The notes beneath the pieces were generated by a model that saw nothing but the letters and a program-made list of their open reading frames with translations, was not told the DNA's origin and did not search any database. Both the position numbers and the translations under genes were made by a program. This document shows, one piece after another, positions 1 to 4,847 of a stretch of 5,196 nt of DNA. This DNA comes from Chloroflexota bacterium (GTDB taxonomy: Bacteria; Chloroflexota; UBA6077), in assembly GCA_021788565.1 (NCBI GenBank), contig JAJYKO010000501.1:1-5196 (forward strand), given 5' to 3'. Positions within the stretch are counted from its first letter, which is position 1. Every line of letters begins with the position of its first letter.

Positions 1-166
1 CCCTGGCACTGAACTTCTCCCCCACCACGTCCATGGCTGGGATGAGGGCCTCGTCCAGGATCTCCTGGGGGCCGCTCCCCCCATCCAGGGCCTCCTGGGT
101 CAGGGCCTTCGCCCCCGCCGCGTTGCCCTCGATCACCGCTTCCTTGAGCGCACTGTAGTCTGCCAT
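1..166 (-). CDS. Corrinoid (B12)-binding methyltransferase protein, N-terminal fragment
   Basis: Only the first 55 codons are in the window; the gene continues past the left edge. The translation begins MADYSALKEAVIEGNAAGAK and ends with ALIPAMDVVGEKFSAR. This is the helical cap domain found before the cobalamin-binding Rossmann domain in MtbC/MtaC/MtmC-like corrinoid proteins and in methionine synthase; the ALIPAMDVVGEKF stretch is the family hallmark. In this family the protein carries a methyl group on cobalt between a substrate-specific methyltransferase and a second methyltransferase. The DxHxxG cobalt-ligand motif would lie in the missing part and cannot be checked. The ATG at 164-166 has a GAGGAG Shine-Dalgarno sequence 6 nt upstream. 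The frame stays open upstream with ATG codons at 191-196, but these have weaker ribosome sites and family N-termini fit the chosen start. It lies 123 nt downstream of the URO-D-like gene, which fits a co-transcribed methyltransferase and corrinoid pair. I found no convincing promoter, terminator or further gene in that gap. Confidence 0.88.
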   Translation of the reverse strand, partial: MADYSALKEAVIEGNAAGAKALTQEALDGGSGPQEILDEALIPAMDVVGEKFSAR

Positions 167-289
167 CCTCGTCTCCTCGTTGAATAGTCGCATCATGACA
201 TAGGGGTCCTGGGTGAGGAGATGCACCGCCCGAATGCCGGCAAGCGCAACCGCCCAAGAGCCTCCACAATATAACAGTTTGGGTTCTTC

Positions 290-1381
290 TCAGTCCAAAT
301 TGAGCGGGTAGGCTCCGTACTTCCGGATCGCGGCGGCCATGGCCAGCACGTTCTCGGGTTTGCAGTAGTTGGTGATACTGTTGGCGCTGCTGATCATATA
401 GCCGCCGGCGGCTCCCACGACGCGAATCCGCTCCTTCACCTCCGCATCAACCTCCTCGGGCGTTCCGCGCGTAAGCGTGTAATCGAGGTCGATATTCCCC
501 GTGATCCCGACTCGGCTGCCGTACTCGGCCTTCATCCTGTTGATATCCATGGCAGCAGGTTGGATTGGGTGGACGGCGTTCATCCCGAGGGTAACCAGGT
601 CCGGCAGCACGGGGAAGAGATCGCCGTCGCTGTGATATATCCACGGTTTCTTGATCTCCTGGGCGACCGTCTTCATGTGCGGCAGGAAGAACTCTCTGAA
701 CACTTTGGGAGACATGAATGGACCGCTGTTTCCCGCGACGTCGTCATTCGCCCAGATGAAGTCGATGTCGAGTTCGTTAAGGTGCTTCACCACCCTGGCG
801 GACCAAGCGGAGAAGCGGCTGTGGATCTCGTGGACGAGATCGGGATCGTCGTAGAGCATCAGCCCGAAGACGTCGAGCCCTATGCTCTCCAACGTGGAGG
901 CCGTGCCGAGGCGGATTCTGCAAAAGACGGCGTACTCGTCCCTGTACTCCTTAATCCACCTGGCGACCTGCTCGTAGCGAGCGGGGTGATCCGGGTTCGG
1001 CAGGAACTTGTCGAAAAGGTCCAGCGATTCCCTGGAAGTAAGAAGGCCCTTCTTGATGTAGGCGCGACCCGTGTCAGGATCGGTGCCCATGTCGGCGATC
1101 CACGGCGGGACGAAGTCAAAGGTAATCTTCTTCGGGTAGTAGTAGTCGTGAGCGAAGCTCTCGGTGGACTGCATGGATTGGCCGGCCGTTGCGCCCACTC
1201 CCTTGGGGAAGTGATATCCGAACCCGTCCATGCCGAGTTTCCTGCAAAGGTCGGCCGGCGCGAACTCGCTGCCGCCCATCAATTTGACCTGGATTTCTTC
1301 CTCGATGTCGTTCTCGACCCAGGGAACCCGGTCCGGCTGCTCGTGTCTCAAGAAGGCCAGCACTCTCTCTCTTGGTGTCAT
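290..1381 (-). CDS. URO-D superfamily protein, corrinoid methyltransferase-like
   Basis: A complete 363-residue protein of the uroporphyrinogen decarboxylase (URO-D) TIM-barrel superfamily. It opens MTPRERVLAFLRHEQPDRVP, the opening of the methyltransferase-like branch, and lacks the MRQAGR substrate motif of the haem enzyme HemE, so a role in haem synthesis is unlikely. Other visible family segments are NDDVAGNSG (212-220) followed by the MSPKVFREFFLPHMK helix, YHSDGD (249-254), GITGNIDLD (292-300) with RGTPEEV, and SSANSITNYCKPENVLAM near the C-terminus. Relatives such as MtaA, MtbA and CmuA move methyl groups to or from corrinoid proteins. Their zinc is held by His-x-Cys and a later Cys; here the first site reads His250-Ser-Asp252 and the usual Gly-Cys position reads Ser-Ala-Asn, so the classical zinc site is not intact. 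AGAGGTGAT lies 9 nt before the ATG. The gene sits between a transporter and a corrinoid protein, which supports substrate demethylation or methyl transfer. The substrate is unknown. Confidence 0.93.
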   Translation of the reverse strand: MTPRERVLAFLRHEQPDRVPWVENDIEEEIQVKLMGGSEFAPADLCRKLGMDGFGYHFPKGVGATAGQSMQSTESFAHDYYYPKKITFDFVPPWIADMGTDPDTGRAYIKKGLLTSRESLDLFDKFLPNPDHPARYEQVARWIKEYRDEYAVFCRIRLGTASTLESIGLDVFGLMLYDDPDLVHEIHSRFSAWSARVVKHLNELDIDFIWANDDVAGNSGPFMSPKVFREFFLPHMKTVAQEIKKPWIYHSDGDLFPVLPDLVTLGMNAVHPIQPAAMDINRMKAEYGSRVGITGNIDLDYTLTRGTPEEVDAEVKERIRVVGAAGGYMISSANSITNYCKPENVLAMAAAIRKYGAYPLNLD

Positions 1382-1419
1382 GTCTGGCGTATCACCTCTT
1401 TGCGATTGCGGTGGCGTGA

Positions 1420-1445
1420 CGGCCCGGGCAACAATACCCGGGCCG
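1420..1445. other. 9-bp perfect hairpin between transporter and URO-D-like genes
   Basis: CGGCCCGGG at 1420-1428 pairs perfectly with CCCGGGCCG at 1437-1445 around the 8-nt loop CAACAATA. It lies in the 92-bp gap after the transporter stop and about 40 bp before the URO-D-like start. Neither strand has a T-tract after the stem, so it is not a classical intrinsic terminator. A processing, stabilising or partial-attenuation hairpin inside an operon mRNA is more likely; this role is inferred. Confidence 0.6.
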
Positions 1446-1473
1446 CTGCCTTACCTCGATTGTTGACTCTGCG

Positions 1474-2859
1474 CTAGGACGCTATCTCCTCCAGCACTCT
1501 GCCCTTGGTCTCCACGCCGAAGATTAGGACGCTCGCGGCGGCGATCACGTACGAAACGGCGGCGAGGGTGAACACGGCAGGAACGCCCATTCCCACCATG
1601 ATGACGGGTACGAGCATGGGGCCAATGAGCGAGCCGACGCGGCCCCAGGACGAGGCGGTGCCGCAGGCCGTGGCCCGAGCCCGGGTTGGGAACTGCTCAG
1701 GGGTGTAGGCATACAGCACGGACCACGTGCCGAACAGGAAGAACTGCATCACGGCGCCGGCTATGTACACCTGAAGCTCGGAATGCGCCTGACCGTAGAA
1801 GTAGGACGACGCGGCGCTGAGCAGAATGAAGCCGCTGACAGCCGGCTTGCGGCCGAGCTTCTCGATGAAGTAAGCCGCGGAGAAGAACCCCGGCACGCCC
1901 CAGAGCGTCATGCCGAGGATGAACGCGATGGACGTCTGGACGGTGAAGCCGTTGTTCACGAGCAGCTTGCCCATCCAGGTGGTGACTCCGTAGTAGCCGA
2001 GCAGACCGAAGAACCAGACCAGCCAGATGCCCACCGTGGCACGGAGGTAGCGTGGGGAGAGCAGCTCCCAGAGGGAGAAGCCGCCCTTGGACACTTCGTC
2101 GGTCGGGCCGCTCTTGGCGGGCTCGGGAAGAGGCTGGCCGTACGCCTTCTGAACCTCGGCCTCCATCATCGACATCGTGGCTTCAGCTTCCTCCAGGCGG
2201 CCCTGAGCCTCGAGCCATCGCGGAGACTCGGGAACTCGCCGGCGGATGACCAGGAGCCAGATAGCCGGTAGCCCCTCGGCGACGAAGACCCATCGCCAGC
2301 CGGCATGTGGAACCAGGATCAGAGCAATGACGCCGGCGACTATGAAGCCGATGGGCCAGAAGCCTTCGAGGAGGGCGATGTACTTGCCCCGCTGGTTGGC
2401 GGGAATGAACTCAGAGACCAGAGACTGGCCGATTGGGAACTCGGCTCCCATTCCGAAGCCGAGGAAGAAGCGGAAGATGACCAGCACGCTGAGATTTGGG
2501 GAGACGGCGCACAGAAGGCTCGACAGACCCCAGATGATCATGCTGGACTGGAAGACGGACTTTCGTCCGATGCGGTCGGCGAGCATGCCCGCAAGGCCGG
2601 CGCCGAAGACCATGCCCGCGAGGCTTGCGCTACCCAGAAAGCCGGTCTGAGCAGCATTGAGCTTAAAGTCGGTGCTGATGGGAGCCAGAACGAAGGTCAT
2701 CATCGCCAGGTCCATCGAGTCGAAGAGCCATGCAGTGGCGATGATGAGGAAAAGCGCCCGCTGGTAGCGAGTGAGGGGCAGGCGCTCCATGCGCTGCGGT
2801 AGGTTGAGCGCGCGCGCGCCAACCCCGGCGGCAGATACCCCAGCAGAAATCGAGGACAT
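1474..2859 (-). CDS. MFS transporter, sugar-porter/NiaP-like
   Basis: A complete 461-residue major facilitator with twelve hydrophobic segments, six (about 34-205) before and six (about 273-448) after a central cytoplasmic loop (about 217-272). Motif A GMLADRIGRK is at 91-100 after helix 2, and a weaker copy EKLGRK is at 333-338 after helix 8. PESPRWL follows helix 6 (210-216), PEQFPTRARATACG follows helix 10 (387-400), and ETKGRVLEEI ends the protein. These are sugar-porter-family signatures, also shared by NiaP-like and some aromatic-acid carriers. Acidic residues in helix 1 (LFDSMD, Asp47 and Asp50) suggest proton-coupled uptake. The substrate cannot be deduced; the family takes up sugars, organic acids, nicotinate and aromatic acids. 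AGGAGA lies 5 nt before the ATG at 2857-2859, supporting this start. The first roughly 30 residues are a non-membrane extension, and Met24 is a possible alternative start. It is the first gene behind the promoter at 3161-3189, which makes it the likely uptake step for the downstream URO-D-like and corrinoid proteins. Confidence 0.95.
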   Translation of the reverse strand: MSSISAGVSAAGVGARALNLPQRMERLPLTRYQRALFLIIATAWLFDSMDLAMMTFVLAPISTDFKLNAAQTGFLGSASLAGMVFGAGLAGMLADRIGRKSVFQSSMIIWGLSSLLCAVSPNLSVLVIFRFFLGFGMGAEFPIGQSLVSEFIPANQRGKYIALLEGFWPIGFIVAGVIALILVPHAGWRWVFVAEGLPAIWLLVIRRRVPESPRWLEAQGRLEEAEATMSMMEAEVQKAYGQPLPEPAKSGPTDEVSKGGFSLWELLSPRYLRATVGIWLVWFFGLLGYYGVTTWMGKLLVNNGFTVQTSIAFILGMTLWGVPGFFSAAYFIEKLGRKPAVSGFILLSAASSYFYGQAHSELQVYIAGAVMQFFLFGTWSVLYAYTPEQFPTRARATACGTASSWGRVGSLIGPMLVPVIMVGMGVPAVFTLAAVSYVIAAASVLIFGVETKGRVLEEIAS

Positions 2860-2966
2860 CTCTTTCTCCTATTCAAACTGAGGAATAACTCTATCGCGTG
2901 AACGTACCGACCGCCTCGTCGCGAGTCTGCCGTCTTTGGCCAGGGCCGCTGGCAGGTATGCTTGGC

Positions 2967-2981
2967 GATATCACCTCCCTT
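2967..2981 (-). other. Orphan Shine-Dalgarno-like sequence in the leader
   Basis: On the minus strand this reads AAGGGAGGTGATATC, close to the full complement of the 16S rRNA tail and stronger than any ribosome site used by the real genes here. No ATG, GTG or TTG follows at normal spacing. An ATA at 2957-2959 would open 22 codons to a TAG at 2891-2893, but ATA is a very rare start. It may be a remnant of a leader peptide, a ribosome standby site, or chance. Confidence 0.35.
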
Positions 2982-3058
2982 GCAGGGTCTTCCCGCGAGA
3001 CGCCCTCCCGTGGGGAGTGGCATCTGGTTGGAGCTGCCTCAGCTGCGCGAGTCAAATG

Positions 3059-3082
3059 GGTTTCGGCCCGAGGGCCGAAACC
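3059..3082. other. 11-bp perfect hairpin in the transporter leader
   Basis: GGTTTCGGCCC (3059-3069) and GGGCCGAAACC (3072-3082) are exact inverted repeats around a 2-nt centre; in RNA the loop would probably open to 4 nt. It lies 125 bp beyond the pdxA stop and about 70 nt inside the predicted transporter transcript. No T-tract follows on either strand (minus-strand continuation CATTTGACTC), so it is not a classical terminator. It could still be a transcript-end structure for pdxA, an attenuator-type element, or a protein-binding palindrome. Confidence 0.6.
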
Positions 3083-3133
3083 AGAAACAAAGCCGGACGA
3101 AAGAGATGTCGTCTGGAAAAGTCGAGATCATGC

Positions 3134-3150
3134 GAATGGATGGACCATTC
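3134..3150. promoter_or_regulatory. Candidate operator palindrome just downstream of the -10
   Basis: GAATGG and CCATTC form a perfect 6-bp inverted repeat with a 5-bp centre, starting about 4 bp after the predicted transcription start. This is a common position for a repressor site, and in RNA it would form a hairpin at the 5' end of the leader. No regulator gene is visible in the window, so a regulatory role is inferred from position and symmetry only. Confidence 0.35.
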
Positions 3151-3160
3151 CACACGGACT

Positions 3161-3189
3161 ATTATTCGCCAATTACTTAATCATGTCAA
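3161..3189 (-). promoter_or_regulatory. Sigma70-type promoter for the transporter operon
   Basis: On the minus strand, TTGACA (3184-3189, a perfect -35) is followed after exactly 17 bp by AATAAT (3161-3166, 5 of 6 matches to the -10 consensus). Transcription would begin near 3154 and run into the transporter, URO-D-like and corrinoid genes. The site lies in a conspicuous AT-rich island beginning just after the pdxA stop, in otherwise GC-rich DNA. The -35 overlaps an interrupted palindrome, ACTTnA-N5-TnAAGT (3175-3191), which could be a regulator site. No comparable promoter is visible before any other gene in the window. Confidence 0.72.
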
Positions 3190-3206
3190 GTAGTTATCTC
3201 GGCGAC

Positions 3207-4220
3207 TTAGCCGCGGCGGTAAAGGGGGGAGAAGTGACACGCCACCTTGATGGCCTCCTCCATGCCGGCGGCGCTGGCGGTGCCTTTCCAGGCGATATCG
3301 AAGGCAGTCCCGTGGTCGACCGAGGTGCGGAGGAAGGGAATGCCGACGGTCACGCTGATCGTGCGCTCAAAGTCGACGGTCTTGGCCGCGATGTGCCCCT
3401 GGTCATGGTAGAGCGCCAGGACCGCGTCGTACCGTCCGGTGCGGTTCATGTAGAAGACCGCGTCGGCAGGGACAGGACCGTAGGCGTCCAGGCCGAGGGC
3501 CCGGGCGTTCGCCACCGCGGGGGCGATCTGGGTCGCCTCCTCGTTTCCGAAAAGCCCGCCGTCGCTGGCGTGGGGGTTGAGGCCGGCCACAGCGATGCGA
3601 GGATGCTCGATGCCGAGCCGTCGTAGTTCCGCGTCCGATCTTTGAAGTGCCTCCAGAACGCCGGCGGACGTCACCTGGTGACAGGCCACTTCGAGAGGCA
3701 CGTGTCGGGTAAGGAAGAAGATCCGCAGGTTGTCGAGCACGAAGAGGGTCATGGGATTGGGGCTACCGGTGAGCTTGTCGAGCATCTCCGTGTGGTCGAG
3801 ATACGGCACCTGGCCGGCGCGCAGCGACTCCTTGTTGATGGGAGCAGTGGCGATAGCATCGATTTTCCCCGATAGCGCCATCTCAATCGCCGAGCGCACG
3901 TACTGGAAGGCCGCCTTTCCAGCCGGACCTTGCACAACTCCCGGCTGCAGATCGCGAGCCTCCTCCGTGGCCAGCTCCACGAGGTCCATGGTACCGACGG
4001 AGAAGACACCCTGATCGGGATGCTGAATTACGTGCACCGCTAGATCGGCGCCCACCAGTTGAATGGCTTTGGTCATTACCGAGGCGGTTCCGAACACCAG
4101 GAGCCTGCCGGACTGGTAGAGCTCTCCCTTAGCCACGGCGCGCGCGACGATCTCTGGTCCCACACCAGCGGGGTCTCCCGCGGTGATTCCTATGATCGGA
4201 CGTTGAGCCAACGTATTCAC
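3207..4220 (-). CDS. pdxA: PdxA-family 4-phospho-hydroxyacid dehydrogenase
   Basis: A complete 337-residue PdxA-family protein (E. coli PdxA has 329). Residues 11-22 read GITAGDPAGVGP, the family N-terminus. Metal-ligand histidines are all present: His173 in TRHVPL, His217 in GLNPHASDGGLFGNEE, and His272 in YHDQGH. The substrate-binding His-Thr (143-144, LDHTEML), Asp253 (PADAVF) and the LRTSVDHGTAFDIA segment (297-310) are intact, so it should be active. PdxA oxidises 4-phosphohydroxy-L-threonine with NAD in pyridoxal phosphate synthesis. Family members also act in catabolism: PdxA2 on 4-phospho-D-threonate or D-erythronate, and TphB on a terephthalate dihydrodiol. No other vitamin B6 gene is visible, the neighbours are a dehydrogenase and a transporter, and the loop reads SDGGLFG rather than the usual GEGGHxG, so I favour a catabolic role. 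The start is either GTG at 4218-4220 or TTG at 4209-4211, which has the better ribosome site. Its stop lies 17 bp before the -35 of the next operon. Confidence 0.92.
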   Translation of the reverse strand: MNTLAQRPIIGITAGDPAGVGPEIVARAVAKGELYQSGRLLVFGTASVMTKAIQLVGADLAVHVIQHPDQGVFSVGTMDLVELATEEARDLQPGVVQGPAGKAAFQYVRSAIEMALSGKIDAIATAPINKESLRAGQVPYLDHTEMLDKLTGSPNPMTLFVLDNLRIFFLTRHVPLEVACHQVTSAGVLEALQRSDAELRRLGIEHPRIAVAGLNPHASDGGLFGNEEATQIAPAVANARALGLDAYGPVPADAVFYMNRTGRYDAVLALYHDQGHIAAKTVDFERTISVTVGIPFLRTSVDHGTAFDIAWKGTASAAGMEEAIKVACHFSPLYRRG

Positions 4221-4225
4221 CTTCC
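4217..4225 (-). promoter_or_regulatory. Ribosome binding site that questions the pdxA start
   Basis: On the minus strand this reads GGAAGGTGA. Its core AAGGTG lies 6 nt before the TTG at 4209-4211, normal spacing, but it overlaps the GTG at 4218-4220 that gives the longest reading. With the TTG start the protein begins (M)AQRPIIGITAGDPAG, three residues shorter and closer to typical PdxA N-termini. The GTG has only GGGAAG immediately adjacent to it. Confidence 0.5.
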
Positions 4226-4245
4226 CGATTCGCGCAGTAGCGGTG

Positions 4246-4312
4246 AAACCCGCGGGGTCTCGGGGGTCAAGGCGCGCCAGAAAGGGCCGCGACCCAAAGA
4301 CCCCGCGGGTTT
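4246..4312. repeat. 67-bp inverted repeat with 15-bp perfect arms before pdxA
   Basis: AAACCCGCGGGGTCT (4246-4260) is exactly inverted as AGACCCCGCGGGTTT (4298-4312). Inside, GGGTC (4264-4268) can pair with GACCC (4291-4295), extending the stem, and GGCGCGCC (4271-4278) is a self-palindrome. The element fills most of the 107-bp gap between the unknown gene and pdxA. No T-tract follows on the minus strand beyond the three Ts of the arm itself, and no promoter is evident in the gap. It may be an mRNA processing or stability hairpin, a weak or Rho-assisted terminator, or a copy of a dispersed intergenic repeat. Confidence 0.75.
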
Positions 4313-4327
4313 GGTCGCCGCTTTAGT

Positions 4328-4822
4328 TCAGACTACCAGGAACCCTTTCGGGGTCTCCGCGATGGTGACTTCGAGCGGCTGCCCATGCTGGAGGCCCGGC
4401 GCAGTCGCACCCTCCGCGAACTGCACTACCACCGGGAACCCGACGTCCAGCAGCCCCCCGTCCCCATCCGCGCTAAGGAGGGTACCGCGGGCGTTGGACC
4501 CAGCTTCCAGCCAGCGTCTTCCCCGCACAGCAGCAGCCTCCGTGCCGGCCTGGGGTGCCACGCTAACGGACGACGCCACGACCCTGACGACCACCGTTGC
4601 CCTTTCCAGCAGGCCGATCCGTTTCTCTCGGATGATGTCGCCCGCGTCCACGAGGTGAAGGTCCGCCGGGACGGAGAGCGAGGCGGCGCCCTCTTCACCG
4701 GGACGGAGCCTCAAGTCGAAGTAGGTTCTGTCCGCCGGGCGATACATGCCCACTATCTGGCCCCTGACGGCGTGGAGCCTCCACTTTTCGACGAAAGCCA
4801 GTTGTGCCCAGCTGTAAGCCAC
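4328..4822 (-). CDS. Hypothetical 164-residue protein, family not recognised
   Basis: I do not recognise this protein. It reads as a soluble, beta-rich polypeptide of 164 residues with no signal peptide, no membrane helix and no cysteine. Alternating hydrophobic stretches (WRLHAVRGQIVGMY, TYFDLRLRPG, ATVVVRVVASSVSV, FPVVVQF, PLEVTI, GFLVV) suggest strands, possibly of a small barrel; this is inference. It is called a gene because its frame is on the same strand as its neighbours and has their codon style. It begins 25 bp after the SDR stop, and GAGGT lies 7 nt before its GTG start (4820-4822). It probably belongs to the same transcript as the SDR and PdxA-like genes and could be an accessory protein or an enzyme of an undescribed family. 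Long plus-strand frames over the same DNA lack convincing ribosome sites and any family signature. Confidence 0.68.
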   Translation of the reverse strand: MAYSWAQLAFVEKWRLHAVRGQIVGMYRPADRTYFDLRLRPGEEGAASLSVPADLHLVDAGDIIREKRIGLLERATVVVRVVASSVSVAPQAGTEAAAVRGRRWLEAGSNARGTLLSADGDGGLLDVGFPVVVQFAEGATAPGLQHGQPLEVTIAETPKGFLVV

Positions 4823-4847
4823 GTCAGCTACCTCAGCCCCCGATGGT

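Larger units (their letters stand above)
2860..3154 (-). promoter_or_regulatory. Predicted structured 5' leader of the transporter operon
   Basis: This is the stretch between the predicted transcription start (about 3154) and the transporter ATG, about 295 nt with no convincing gene. On the minus strand it can form several hairpins: GAATGG/CCATTC (3134-3150), an 11-bp stem (3059-3082), AGCTG/CAGCT (3033-3045), CTCCC/GGGAG (3005-3017) and GCCAG/CTGGC (2939-2953). It also holds a strong Shine-Dalgarno-like sequence with no standard start codon behind it (2967-2981). Such a long leader suggests post-initiation control, but I recognise no known riboswitch class, and the extent depends on the predicted promoter being real. 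Confidence 0.45.

Noticed and set aside
268..298. A TATATT hexamer on the minus strand between the URO-D-like and corrinoid genes as a possible internal promoter.
   Set aside because: No acceptable -35 lies at 16-18 bp; the best match, TTGGAC at 19 bp, agrees at only three positions.
290..1381. Annotation of the URO-D-like gene as hemE (haem biosynthesis).
   Set aside because: The HemE substrate motif MRQAGR is missing, the N-terminus is of the methyltransferase-like branch, and the neighbour is a corrinoid protein rather than haem genes.
560..1477. A 305-codon open frame on the plus strand.
   Set aside because: It lies antisense to the clearly recognisable URO-D-like gene, has no family signature and is explained by GC-rich codon structure on the opposite strand.
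2951..2981. A possible cobalamin riboswitch: the leader contains GCCAAGCATACCTGCC, resembling the B12 box, upstream of a corrinoid-using operon.
   Set aside because: Only the ACCTGCC end and part of the left side match the B12 box. The upstream core elements (the GTG-AA-TCC segment and the GCTG-CCCGC-ACTGT segment) could not be found anywhere in the leader. A covariance search for the Rfam cobalamin family would settle it.
2700..3023. A 107-codon minus-strand frame running from the leader into the transporter gene.
   Set aside because: Its later part overlaps the transporter start in another frame, it has no family signature, and its start lacks a good ribosome site.
3059..3082. The 11-bp hairpin as an intrinsic terminator of pdxA.
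   Set aside because: No T-tract follows on the minus strand, and it lies inside the predicted leader of the next operon, where full termination would silence the transporter.
2898..3626. A 242-codon open frame on the plus strand spanning the leader and the end of pdxA.
   Set aside because: Its second half is antisense to PdxA, its product is low in recognisable motifs and it would run opposite to all other genes and through the promoter.
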